NCBI GenBank assembly: GCA_945875845.1
Contig: CAMCMB010000006.1
Coordinates: 81,853-145,852, forward strand
Direction of reading: 5' to 3'
From: Pirellula staleyi DSM 6068
Lineage (GTDB): Bacteria; Planctomycetota; Planctomycetia; Pirellulales; Pirellulaceae
Length of the DNA stretch: 64,000 bases
The notes under the pieces are model-generated. The model saw only the letters and a program-made list of their open reading frames with translations, searched no databases and had not been told where the DNA came from. Below are positions 8,258 through 16,970 of the stretch, in pieces (position 1 is the stretch's first letter; each line of letters opens with the position of its first letter). A program made the translations under genes and the position numbers.

Positions 8258-9826
8258 TCAAGGAGTCGCGTTTTTCGCGTCCGTCCATTTGTCGGTTCGG
8301 AACGGTGAGGCCGGAAGGCCGGCCTTGTTGCCGAAGTTCGGTTCAGCAATTTGGTTCCATCCAAATCGGACAGCAACCGGATTCGAAACCGCATCGCAAC
8401 TCACGACAATTGTTTCTCCATCGATCTTCGCATCGGCCTTATGGAACTGCTTGTCTTCGCCCGCGATCGAAAACCAACTTAAGTCTTTGGAGTCCCGCGC
8501 GACCAGACCTCCGCCGAGATGCTTAAATTTGAGTCGAACCTTGCTCCCCTCAACGGCCATCGAATCGAACAGTGGGCCCGAGTAAACCAAATCTTTCTTT
8601 CCATAGTGTTGGGCAAGTGCCCACGCCGCGAGTCGCTTGCCAACATCCTGTTTGTTGGGTGGGTGAATGTCGCCAATCGTCGCAATGTCGGTCGTCACCG
8701 CCATGCCGGTGTGGGGGATTGCCAGCGACGCGGTCTGTGCTTCCCAAATCTCTGGCAGAAGAGTCTCGTTGTTGTCGTACTTGTAGGGCGCTAGTTGGAC
8801 AAACAGAAAAGACATATCGTCACCCCACAGCTTGCGCCACGAATCGATCAACGCCTTCTTACACTTGGTGTAGAACATTCCATCTCCCCGATTCGACTCT
8901 CCCTGATACCAGAGCCAACCTCGGAGAGCGAAAGGCTGAATGCCATGGACCATGCCGCGGTACATGGCAGCGGGGGAACCAAACTGCGCGGACGGATCCG
9001 CTGGAACGCCCGGAGGATCAGCAAACTCCTGGCCTGCCGAAGCCAACTTTTCCGCGGATTCCAACCAGCTCTTGTGCGCCTGCAGGAATTTGCCACGTGC
9101 CGTTGTCCGCTCCGCCGCTTGCTGTTTGTAGACGCCGTTCACACGCTCGATTTCCGTGTCAGACGCGATCACATCGGGAGTAATCCACGGCTCGATTCGC
9201 GAACCGCCCCACGCACAAGTGATCAAGCCAACGGGCATTTTCAAAGTCGTGTGGATGTTTCGACCAAAGAAGTACAGTACGGCCGAACTGGGGGCGACTG
9301 TCTGTGGCGAGCATACGACCCATTTGGCCTGCACATCATCGAGCGCCGACGAGGACAGACGGTTGGGAACGATGAATAGGCGTATCTCAGGAAAATTGGC
9401 TTCTGAGATCTCCTGCTGCGCATTCGTTGAGGCCGAAACCGACCATTGCATATTCGACTGCCCCGAACCTCCCCAGACTTCACCGACGAGAATGTTCTTG
9501 ACGCTGATCGCTGGATTGCCTGTGCCGCCAACGCCACGTTCACCAGCGACCGTCATGACAACAGGGGCTGCACTTGCCTTTTGCGGCGGCAGGCTGACCT
9601 TCCATTGACCCTTGTCGTCCGCTTTCGCCGATTGCTTCGCTTCGCCTAGCGTGACCGTCACCAGTTCACCCGCATCGGCCCATCCCCAGATCGGGAGCGG
9701 TTTGTCGGCTTGAAGGACCATGTTGTCGCCGATGATCGCAGGCAATCGAACATATGCTGAAGAGGATGCCATCGTGCCAGTGAGAATCAGCATTCCCATC
9801 AGCAAACGCGTGAACAAAATTCTCAT
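8258..9826 (-). CDS. exported sialate O-acetylesterase (SASA family)
   Basis: A 522-residue SGNH-type esterase. Residues 1-25 form a signal peptide. The nucleophile block VWGGSGQSNMQWSVSA places the catalytic serine at position 124 inside GQSNM, and a second family block, LWYQGESNRGDG, lies in the middle. The family removes O-acetyl groups from sialic acid or plant/algal polysaccharides; planctomycetes carry many copies and the natural substrate is probably an acetylated glycan, which is inference. Length fits the family. It is upstream of the sulfatase block on the same strand, but 585 nt of repeats separate it from the PSD1 start, so it is likely its own unit. Confidence 0.92.
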   Translation of the reverse strand: MRILFTRLLMGMLILTGTMASSSAYVRLPAIIGDNMVLQADKPLPIWGWADAGELVTVTLGEAKQSAKADDKGQWKVSLPPQKASAAPVVMTVAGERGVGGTGNPAISVKNILVGEVWGGSGQSNMQWSVSASTNAQQEISEANFPEIRLFIVPNRLSSSALDDVQAKWVVCSPQTVAPSSAVLYFFGRNIHTTLKMPVGLITCAWGGSRIEPWITPDVIASDTEIERVNGVYKQQAAERTTARGKFLQAHKSWLESAEKLASAGQEFADPPGVPADPSAQFGSPAAMYRGMVHGIQPFALRGWLWYQGESNRGDGMFYTKCKKALIDSWRKLWGDDMSFLFVQLAPYKYDNNETLLPEIWEAQTASLAIPHTGMAVTTDIATIGDIHPPNKQDVGKRLAAWALAQHYGKKDLVYSGPLFDSMAVEGSKVRLKFKHLGGGLVARDSKDLSWFSIAGEDKQFHKADAKIDGETIVVSCDAVSNPVAVRFGWNQIAEPNFGNKAGLPASPFRTDKWTDAKNATP

Positions 9827-9932
9827 GTAAGTCTCATCTTTTTCGTGCAGGTTGTCGATCGTGTTTCCGCCGCAATTTCCGCCTCGAACATACCATAGTT
9901 ATGGTTTATTCTCCAGGTGCCGTAGACTAATC

Positions 9933-9957
9933 CTCAATCAAGCTTCGCTTGATTGAG
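9933..9957. terminator. perfect 11-bp hairpin, possible terminator
   Basis: CTCAATCAAGC and GCTTGATTGAG form an 11-bp perfect stem with a TTC loop, between the SASA start and the end of the DUF1016 remnant. On the minus strand it would lie at the end of the DUF1016 gene, overlapping its last codons. There is no strong T-run on either side, so intrinsic termination is possible but not shown. Confidence 0.4.
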
Positions 9958-10847
9958 TTCTAGTTTGTTCTTGGCCATGGATTTCAGTTTTCAGTGGTTC
10001 AGTTTTTGGTGTTGAATTGGAAAGTGAGAGCAGCGCTTTTTGGAGTTGGGTTTTCCGTGTTTGTTCGTTCGGAAGTGCAAGCTTGTACTCCCGTGCCATC
10101 ACTTTGTTTGGCAAGTTGTCTAACGTGTAGTGTGCGACCGCTTGTTCATTCTGGGCACAGAGGATTCAACCGACGGGCGGATTCTCATCTTCATTGGTCC
10201 AATGCCCGGATGCATAGAAACAGCGGATCTCGAATCTCCTCTTCGGGAGTAACCAAGTCCCCTTTTTGCGGCTTGGCTCTTTTGACTAACATCGATTCTT
10301 TGTTCTTGGAAAGAAGCGCTCGCTCGTAAAACTGGCTCGCAATTTGGCGACCCAGTTGCCGAACCGTCCAGCCACCACGGAGCGCCTCCCGCTCGTAGAA
10401 ACTCCTTGCCTCGTTTTTTCTGACGGCAAGCAACTTGATGTAATGGGACCACGGCAGTGGAAAGCCAGGAGATATTGCTGCGACGGTTTCAATAGAGCCA
10501 GTCCGGTTCAATTGCCCAGACAGTGTCTGGGGAATCGTCCATTCGACATAAAATCGAGGCATATACTGGATATTTGCCTCGGAAAAGCCACGACCAAACC
10601 GTTGAGTAAGGTCAATCGCAAGTCGTGCAATCAACTGGATTCCATATTTTGCACGTTTCTGTCCGCGTTGTTCCAACTCAATGATGCGTCTGCCGATTTC
10701 CCAATACGTAGCCGTCATGACGGAATTGACGGATCTAGCCGACAATCGACGAGCAGACTCAAGCAAATCCACCATCGCTGCCAAAATGGTCGCGTAGTCT
10801 GGAATCAGCGTTTCGACAACGCTTGGCTTTTTCAGTCTTTTGGGCAT
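9938..10847 (-). pseudogene. DUF1016 / YhcG-type PDDEXK nuclease, catalytic core deleted
   Basis: The intact part (10191-10847, 218 residues) is the DUF1016 N-terminal domain: VNSVMTATYWEIGRRIIELE, YGIQLIARLAIDLTQRFGRG, then LRGGWTVRQLGRQIASQFYER and EEEIRDP. In a full-length protein a PD-(D/E)xK nuclease of about 100 residues should follow EEEIRDP. Here the frame stops after 10 unrelated residues. Just beyond, in the next frame (about 10180 down to 9938), the family's C-terminus resumes as DENPPVG, a stop, ILCAQNEQAVAHYTL and DNLPNKVMAREYKLALPNE. The nuclease core has therefore been lost by an internal deletion, with a frame change and one further stop. The family is linked to phage defence and recombination. 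It lies in a run of three damaged defence-type genes. Confidence 0.8.
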
Positions 10848-10856
10848 AGAGGGGGA

Positions 10857-10893
10857 TTGGTTTTCAGTGGTTCAGTGGTTCGGTTTTCAGTAT
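10857..10893. repeat. ACTGAAAACTGAA-type short repeat
   Basis: On the minus strand this reads as repeated ACTGAAAAC/CGAACCACTGAACCACTGAAAAC units. Similar strings occur at 9985-10012 and 12588-12621, each at the edge of one of the decayed defence genes. They are low-complexity variations on the word CTGAAAACTGAACCA. Confidence 0.6.
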
Positions 10894-11820
10894 TTAGATC
10901 CAGAGTGGATGGTTCTCCCAATTGTTGGGCAATCCCATTCGGGTCGATGGATTTGGGACATTGGGTGGACGCTTTAACAGGGCATTGATCTTGGCATGGC
11001 AACGGTTTGCGCCTTCAAGCACGTGGGGAGTTCTACGTGTAAGAAGTCTCAAGAAAAGCAAGGTGCAAAACAGCCTTCCGTTGTCAGTAAGAAGGGGCGG
11101 TTTCCATTCGTGGGAATTGGGTAACAACGGTTTGATTTGGTTAAGACGTTCCCGCAATCGACCATGGTGAGCACATACGTTTCGGACGTACGACAAATGG
11201 TGGGCCATCGAGGCCAATTCATCCGAGTTCAGTTGGTAATGCTGAGCAAGTTGCTTTCGATCTTTGCGATTCATGCCACCGATGAAGCGACTCAAACAAC
11301 CAAAGGTCATCACCTCGGCTGCCGCCCATAGAGGCAAGTCGGGATATTGCGAATATCTATTCCTAAAATGCTCGACGCATCGCTCTTTTGAAGAGTCGTT
11401 GGTATCTTTCTGAAGTCGGGTCAACCAATCCGCATGAGTCATCTTCTTGCTAAATGGATTTGTAAAGTTCGAGGCAATGCAATGACCGAACGGACCATAC
11501 CTCAGCGAAAAAAGGTGAACTGCTTGGGTGCGAAGATCTATCTCGGCTAGCTCTAGCCAATCTCCCACTAGGCTGCGTAAGTCTGAATCAAACTGATAGG
11601 CATAGACTATGTGGTCAAATTCAGTACCGCTGCGAAAATGATCCGGCTTGTCTTGGAATGCCAGGCAATAACCGGAGAAGCGGTAGTAGTTCGCATACCC
11701 AAGAAACTCCTCCGCGGTAGCTCGATCCTTAACGATCAAACTCCTAGACTCAAGTAAGGACACTTAATCAGAAACAGACAACCATTTTTTGTTGTAAGGT
11801 TTCTTTGCTGGATTGGTCAT
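10894..11820 (-). pseudogene. Abi_2 (AbiD/AbiF-type abortive infection) protein with an in-frame stop
   Basis: The best start is the ATG at 11818-11820, behind a strong GGGAGG ribosome site. It reads MTNPAKKPYNKKWLSVSD, then TAA at 11764-11766, then continues in the same frame as VSLLESRSLIVKDRATAEEF to the end at 10894. The stop falls where family members have a residue such as Gln (the 'Q..LL..RGL' start), so a CAA-to-TAA change is likely. The remaining 289 residues are a typical Abi_2 protein: LGYANYYRFSGYCLAF near the start, DLRSLVGDWLELAEIDLRTQ, and RNVCAHHGRL, the Rx4-6H signature of HEPN ribonucleases. A downstream GTG directly after the stop could restart translation, so residual function is possible. 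It lies between the DUF1016 and SNF2 remnants. Confidence 0.75.
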
Positions 11821-12205
11821 CTTCGACCTCCCGCCTCAAGAACCTGAAGGTCACCAAATAAAAGAAGCCGCCCAATTACCGCATTATGCCTTAGGGGCAA
11901 AAGAGGCGGGGCGGCTGTAATGCTGTTCGGCTCAAATTGAGCTTTGTGTTTTATTGAAACTCGCCAATGATGCACGTCACTGTGAGGGCACATGACCGGA
12001 TACAGGAGGGGTGCGGCGAGCGAGTTGTCGGAAGTATCGTCCGATCTACTGCTAAAATCAAGGGGACTCACCGAAATTCGCTGAAGTGTCTTCAAAATGC
12101 GGGAAAATGCGGGGGCTGTTCTGAATTTACCGACCCTATCCCCCCATTTTGAACAGGACACTTTTGGATCTGCATACGAGTCCCCCAGATTTGCTCCTAG
12201 AACGA
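11821..12205. other. gene-free gap within the damaged defence region
   Basis: This 385-nt stretch has open frames on both strands but none with recognisable motifs, consistent codon use or a ribosome site. It contains a G-rich phrase (gcgggaaaatgcgggggctg) near 12099-12118 and the upstream ribosome site of the Abi_2 gene at its left end. It may be debris of an older mobile element, but I cannot identify it. Confidence 0.4.
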
Positions 12206-12960
12206 TCATGCCCCCAGCCTCCATCGGATTGTGAAGACTGGCGAAATCGTCTTCTTTTGATCGAGCTGCACTTCAATGCTGGCGATCAATTCATCTCGAC
12301 GAGTGTCGATCTCGTCCTGTGCATCGAACAGTCGCTTGCGCTGATCCTTTCGAGTTGATTCCAAAGATCGGATCAGCTTTTGGGCCTCCAGTTTGTCATT
12401 GAGAGATGCAGCAAGTGATGCGACTTTCCTTGCCTCTCGAATTTGCCTGTCCAATTCTTTAATCTCTCGCTCCAATCCCTGCTTCAAGTCGTCCGACCAA
12501 TGGTCGAGCTTCAACACTTCTTCGTCGAAGTGTTTCATGTTACGTTGCTCTACCTCATTGACACGTTTGGTCACGAGGGTTTGCAAGTTTTCAGCTTTCA
12601 GTGATTCAGTTTTCAGCAGGGTGGGTATTGACTCGTCGCCTTTAGAACACTGCGAGCTGGATACGGAAAGCTCTAGCCAGCCGCGTTAGCCAAGCAGTGG
12701 TTCCAGCTCCGAAATGATCGATCCATATTTGCCGTAGTGGAAATTCAGGATGACTGGTGGAAGATGACGACTGGTTGCCAACTCGACAAGATGCACTGCC
12801 AGCGGATGCTGCTGACTAGCCCGTATAGCTCCATCAACGAGTTTTGGAGGGGCGTGGCGGTCAGCAGTAGCTTATGTGCTAACGCTATAGAATCGGCGAT
12901 GCGTCGAGCCATGCGACTTTGGGGGCGATAGACGTTTCTGTGCGTTTTCTACCCCTTGCT
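12206..12960 (-). pseudogene. fragments of an SNF2-family DEAH helicase
   Basis: Two separated pieces of a large bacterial SNF2-type helicase lie on the minus strand. At about 12800-12950 the translation gives THRNVYRPQSRMARRIADS followed by KLLLTATPLQNSLMELYGLV, the region from after the DEAH box through motif III. At 12206-12586 it gives a 126-residue charged coiled coil (HWSDDLKQGLEREIKELDRQ ... DAQDEIDTRRDELIASIE) ending in FTIRWRLGA, the C-terminus of the same helicase type. The helicase C-lobe between them (several hundred residues), the N-terminus and the ATP-binding motif are missing, and stops interrupt the middle. Such helicases are often part of defence or restriction loci. The gene is dead. 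Confidence 0.72.
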
Positions 12961-13020
12961 CCGCTTCGGGGAGCCGCAGTCAGAGAAAGAAGTACGTACG
13001 TCCGACTCCGATGCGAACCT

Positions 13021-14244
13021 TCAAAGTCGATCCCTATGGACGAGTGTTGGAAAGAGTCGAAGCCAGAGTCCTGTGACTAGCAGCGTTCCTAGTCCACCGA
13101 TGACCACCGAAGGAACGACTCCAAAACCTGCGGCCATCACTCCCGATTCGAATTCGCCAAGTTGATTCGACGCCCCGATAAACACGGAGTTCACTGCGCT
13201 CACTCGACCTCTCATGTCGTCCGGCGTCTCCAGTTGAACAAGCGATTGACGAATCACCACGCTTACGCAGTCGGATGCACCGATCACGATCAAGATACCA
13301 AACGACAACCAAAACGAAGTCGATAGAGCGAATAGAATCGTTCCCACCCCAAAGATCGCAACAGAAACAAACAGCCACCGCCCCACTTTCCTCTGAAGGG
13401 GATTGTGAGATAGAAAGAACGTCATTGCCAACGCTCCAATCGCTGGCCCGGTTTGCAAAAGGCCAAGCCCCGTGGGGCCCACGTGCAGTATGTCCTTTGC
13501 AAAAATCGGAAGCATGGCCGTTGCCCCTCCGAACAACACCGCGAACAAGTCCAACGAAATGGCTCCAAGAATGACAGGCTGCGAAGCGATGTAGTGAAAT
13601 CCGGCCAGCAGCGATTCACTGGAACGAACGCTGACTTTTGCAATTCGGATCGCGGGCATGGTCAGCATCATCGCGCTCGCCACAATGAACAATGCGGCGG
13701 CAACCGCATACACGGCTGTGACGCCAGCGAGAAAGATGAGCCCGGCCAGCGCAGGGCCTCCAATGATGGCAACTTGAGTCGCTGCCGTCGACATGGCTAA
13801 ACCTCGCGGGAACGCGGATACAGGAATAACATTCGGCAGCAACGATTGCATCGTCGGCATTTCAAAGGCACGGGCGGACCCAATCACCGCAATCAGCCCA
13901 AAAATCGCTTCTCGGGATAGTACCTCGTGCCAACTTCCCAATGCAAGTAGGGTGCACGCGACCATCTGCACCAAAGTACAAAGAAAAGCGATCAAGCGAC
14001 GATCGTGCCGATCCGCGACAGCCCCAGCCCATAGCGTCAATGCAATGCGAGGACCAAACTGGACAAGCCCGACAAGCCCGAGGTCGAGCGGATTGCGTGT
14101 CAGTTCGTAGACAGACCAGCCCGTTGCAACCACCTGCATTTGGTAGGCGCTCATGGAACAAACGCGCGACGTCCAATAATGTCGGAATGGGCGGAACTGA
14201 AAAAGAGATCCGGGCGGTGTGTCAGGAGAATCGCTATCAAGCAT
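13021..14244 (-). CDS. MFS transporter (MFS_3 / EntS-like)
   Basis: A 407-residue major facilitator from the ATG at 14242-14244; an upstream ATG would add 27 basic residues that look non-coding. After a short polar start comes FQFRPFRHYWTSRVCSMSAY and then about ten to twelve hydrophobic segments, with the intracellular loop motif WAGAVADRHDRRLI after the second helix, typical of the enterobactin-exporter-like MFS_3 group. It should sit in the inner membrane and export small molecules or drugs; the substrate is unknown. Its neighbours give no hint. It is transcribed alone, divergent from nothing close, with a hairpin at 14424-14452 upstream. Confidence 0.85.
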   Translation of the reverse strand: MLDSDSPDTPPGSLFQFRPFRHYWTSRVCSMSAYQMQVVATGWSVYELTRNPLDLGLVGLVQFGPRIALTLWAGAVADRHDRRLIAFLCTLVQMVACTLLALGSWHEVLSREAIFGLIAVIGSARAFEMPTMQSLLPNVIPVSAFPRGLAMSTAATQVAIIGGPALAGLIFLAGVTAVYAVAAALFIVASAMMLTMPAIRIAKVSVRSSESLLAGFHYIASQPVILGAISLDLFAVLFGGATAMLPIFAKDILHVGPTGLGLLQTGPAIGALAMTFFLSHNPLQRKVGRWLFVSVAIFGVGTILFALSTSFWLSFGILIVIGASDCVSVVIRQSLVQLETPDDMRGRVSAVNSVFIGASNQLGEFESGVMAAGFGVVPSVVIGGLGTLLVTGLWLRLFPTLVHRDRL

Positions 14245-14423
14245 GCGTGTGGGGTATTGTCTGTGAAAGGGCTCGATCGGTGAAAATCGACGACGTCCTG
14301 TATGGCGATCGAAAGAAATCGCCAAACGGCGTTAAGCTAACCGTAGCACGCCAAGCATTTGTGAAATAGCGGGGTAAGCCCGCATTTCGCAGCAATTGGC
14401 GTGATGAAAACGGTCTAGCCGTC

Positions 14424-14452
14424 GCGAACTTGGGCCTTGTGCCAAGGTTCGC
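14424..14452. terminator. hairpin between the lipoprotein and MFS genes
   Basis: GCGAACTTGG and CCAAGGTTCGC form a 10-bp stem with one bulge and an 8-nt loop. It is about 120 nt downstream of the lipoprotein gene (minus strand) and about 180 nt upstream of the MFS start, so it could end transcription of the former. No T-run follows. The rest of 14245-14572 shows no gene. Confidence 0.35.
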
Positions 14453-14572
14453 AACATGCTTTGTGGACTACGAACGGCGCTCGTGCCCATTGCCCGCGTG
14501 TGTGTACGCGATCGAGAGGGGCAGAAGTGAACAAATCACGACGGCGGAGCGTCGTGCAACTTAGACCACTAA

Positions 14573-15487
14573 CTATTTCACCACTTTTTCGGACCCAAGT
14601 TTGGAATCGCTCACTCGAATCTGAGTGGGATTGGTCTCGGGCGTGGACGAGGGGGACGAAGAATCCGCAATTGCTTCCTCGCTAGCCTTGGTGCCGAAAA
14701 GTTTGCTCGCGAACAAATAGTTGCTCCGGAAGTCGACGCCGTTCGAACGCTGTGCGATTTGCATCTCATCGGACTTACGACCTAACGGTCGAATACGTTT
14801 TCCCGCGAATCGAGTCCCCTTGTAGATGTTTCCATATTGCAAAGGACCGACCCCCAGTATCCACGTATCGCGAGCGCTGCTGCCAGCCTGCGTAACTCCC
14901 GATTGCCACAACGGTTCGCGGGTTTCCCGATCGTAGGCGAAGACTGCAATCTTAGCCGCAGCACTCTTCATTTCCCGCTTGGCTACCGAGAGTTCCGGGA
15001 TAGAGGGTAACGACGGAGTTCCCGGTATCACGCTCGATGCGCTGTTCAAAAAGTTGTTCGCGGGGATCCCGTAAGTAACGCTGTGACCATCCGTTCCCAG
15101 TGCCCCACATCGTACCTCGCAAATGACCTCGGCAAGTTCACGCGTATCGACCAACATGCAACCTGCGGCGGTCAATTGCTGCCTCAAACCGCTGATCACA
15201 TAGTCTGAATTCACAAGGTTTACAGGCATCGCAACGCCCGGAATGATTTTCCCTGCACCCACGATATACGTTGTGTCCAGATACACTTTGTGCCCAGTGA
15301 GCGCTCGAAAATCCAATTTGGAAAGCGTCGAGTCAACCGCGTCGGACATCAGCAATTGCTCAGTCGCCGTAAAGGATTTCGTGGCACCGCAACCTAGAAA
15401 ACTCATCAAAAGACTGAACATGAGCAACCAGCCATCAGCAGCACGTCGGGTGAACATCGATTTGGGGAGGGCGGTTGCGAACGTCAT
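14573..15487 (-). CDS. hypothetical outer-surface lipoprotein
   Basis: From the ATG at 15485-15487 the product has 304 residues with a type II signal peptide and lipobox FLGC (Cys33). Upstream in-frame starts would add 49 residues of non-coding appearance. The mature part contains KVYLDTTYIVG, DYVISGLRQQLTAAGCMLVD and ICEVRCGALGTDGHSVTYG, resembling planctomycete lipoproteins filed under a DUF number (DUF6655 from memory, unverified). The pattern of a 'build up from age-old two-layer alpha/beta with a switch to a glycine-rich loop' recalls LpoB/FlgO-like lipoproteins, but this is weak. Function unknown. It is divergent from the membrane-fusion lipoprotein with about 250 nt between starts, so the two may share a regulatory region. 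Confidence 0.75.
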   Translation of the reverse strand: MTFATALPKSMFTRRAADGWLLMFSLLMSFLGCGATKSFTATEQLLMSDAVDSTLSKLDFRALTGHKVYLDTTYIVGAGKIIPGVAMPVNLVNSDYVISGLRQQLTAAGCMLVDTRELAEVICEVRCGALGTDGHSVTYGIPANNFLNSASSVIPGTPSLPSIPELSVAKREMKSAAAKIAVFAYDRETREPLWQSGVTQAGSSARDTWILGVGPLQYGNIYKGTRFAGKRIRPLGRKSDEMQIAQRSNGVDFRSNYLFASKLFGTKASEEAIADSSSPSSTPETNPTQIRVSDSKLGSEKVVK

Positions 15488-15737
15488 TGCTTGCAAGCGG
15501 TCCGTGGATTTCGTATTTGGGAAGGGTGGACCCAGGGTGGGGAGGTGACCGAGGTGAGACATTACAGGGCAGGAGGGACACTGGGAAGACCATCGTGGCA
15601 GACTGGGGATATTGGGTAGAATTACGACAATCATTGATGTTTCGGGCCGCCCCGATCACAATGGTGAGGGGCACTGGACGAGAATGCCTCCCACCAAACG
15701 ACTCCCTCCACAAATCGCAAACGACACGATCTCCTTG

Positions 15738-16970
15738 ATGCACATGCCTTCGCCGTTCAAGTTGCCCGCGTTTCGTGCGGGTATCGTCTTAGCCATCGCC
15801 GTTGCGCTCGCGAGTGGGCTCGGATGCAAAAAAACCGAAATCGCCCAATCCTCCGAACCGACCAAAGAACCAGTGATTCAAGGAACCGCCCTTGAAATCA
15901 ACGAAATCACTTGGCCCAAATTAATCAAATGCCAGGGTACCTTGGTCGCGGATGAGGTCACAACCGTGGGTTCCAAAGTTGCCGGCCAGGTCGCGAGTGT
16001 ACCCGTCGATTTGGGGGACAGCGTAGCCAATGATGCACTGCTGGTTCAATTGGATACCATCGAATTCAAGCTGCAAGCCCAACAAATGGACGCGCAGTTG
16101 CTGCAGGCAAGGTCGGCCGTAGGCCTAAAACCCGGTGATTCCCTAGAAAACCTAAATCCAGAGAATTCGCCGCCCGTCCGCGAAGCCAGAGCGGTTTGGG
16201 ATGAAGCCAAACAGGCGGTCTCTCGAATTCGCCCACTCTCGGATCGCAACGCAGTCAGCGCGTCCGATCTGGAAGTTGCTGAATCGTTAGAACGGGTCGC
16301 TTCGGCTCGTCACTCATCCGCCCAAAACGGCGTTAGAGAAAAGATCGCGATGATCTCAGTTCAGTCGGCACAGCGGGATTTGGCGTACCAGCGACTATCG
16401 GAAGCGACCATTCTCGCTCCTTATGCAGGTGTTGTGGAGTCGCGGTTTGTCTCGACGGGGACTTATGTTCAGGCAGGCCAACCCTTAATGACGATCGCCA
16501 AAACAACCACCCTTCGCTTTCGAGGAAGCGTACCAGAGCGCTACGCTCAACAATTGCGAATTGGCCAAACGATTGACTTGCAATTTGATCTGAGCGATCA
16601 AGCACGCAAGGTTGCCATATCCCGGATCAGCCCAAGTCTGGATCCCGCCAGCCGTTCCTTGGTGTTCGAAGCCAGCATCGACAACTCGGATGGAACGCTT
16701 CGAAGTGGTCTCTTTGCAGAGGGTGTTATTGCAGTCGAGCCGAATGCCAAAGGGATCGCGATTCCATCCTCTACATTGGTACGTTTTGCTGGCGTCGATA
16801 AGGTCTGGAAGATTGTTGACGGGAACATCAAAGAACAAGTGGTTGCGTTGGGACGCCAACAAGGTGATCTTATCGAAATCCGAGCAGGCGTAGCCGCTGG
16901 CGATCGGCTATTGCTGCAGGGCAAAGAGGGCAAGCAAGGAAAATTCGAACCGAAAAGTCAAACGCCGTAA
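15738..16970 (+). CDS. RND-type periplasmic membrane-fusion lipoprotein
   Basis: A 410-residue HlyD/MFP-family adaptor from the ATG at 15738 (a second ATG two codons on is equally possible). The signal peptide ends in the lipobox SGLGC (Cys30). The biotinyl-lipoyl half-motifs are GSKVAGQVASVPVDLGDSV and ILAPYAGVVESRFVSTGTYV, separated by a long alpha-helical hairpin; a beta-barrel with LRFRGSVPERYAQQLRIGQT and a C-terminal domain follow. Such proteins bridge an inner-membrane pump and an outer-membrane channel. No pump or TolC gene follows: the next gene is convergent and overlaps this one by 13 nt (16958-16970). The partner must be elsewhere. Confidence 0.88.
   Translation: MHMPSPFKLPAFRAGIVLAIAVALASGLGCKKTEIAQSSEPTKEPVIQGTALEINEITWPKLIKCQGTLVADEVTTVGSKVAGQVASVPVDLGDSVANDALLVQLDTIEFKLQAQQMDAQLLQARSAVGLKPGDSLENLNPENSPPVREARAVWDEAKQAVSRIRPLSDRNAVSASDLEVAESLERVASARHSSAQNGVREKIAMISVQSAQRDLAYQRLSEATILAPYAGVVESRFVSTGTYVQAGQPLMTIAKTTTLRFRGSVPERYAQQLRIGQTIDLQFDLSDQARKVAISRISPSLDPASRSLVFEASIDNSDGTLRSGLFAEGVIAVEPNAKGIAIPSSTLVRFAGVDKVWKIVDGNIKEQVVALGRQQGDLIEIRAGVAAGDRLLLQGKEGKQGKFEPKSQTP

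Noticed and set aside
11817..12224. Minus-strand 135-residue frame between the Abi_2 and helicase remnants
   Set aside because: It has no recognisable motif, mixed codon use and overlaps the Abi_2 ribosome site; probably chance.
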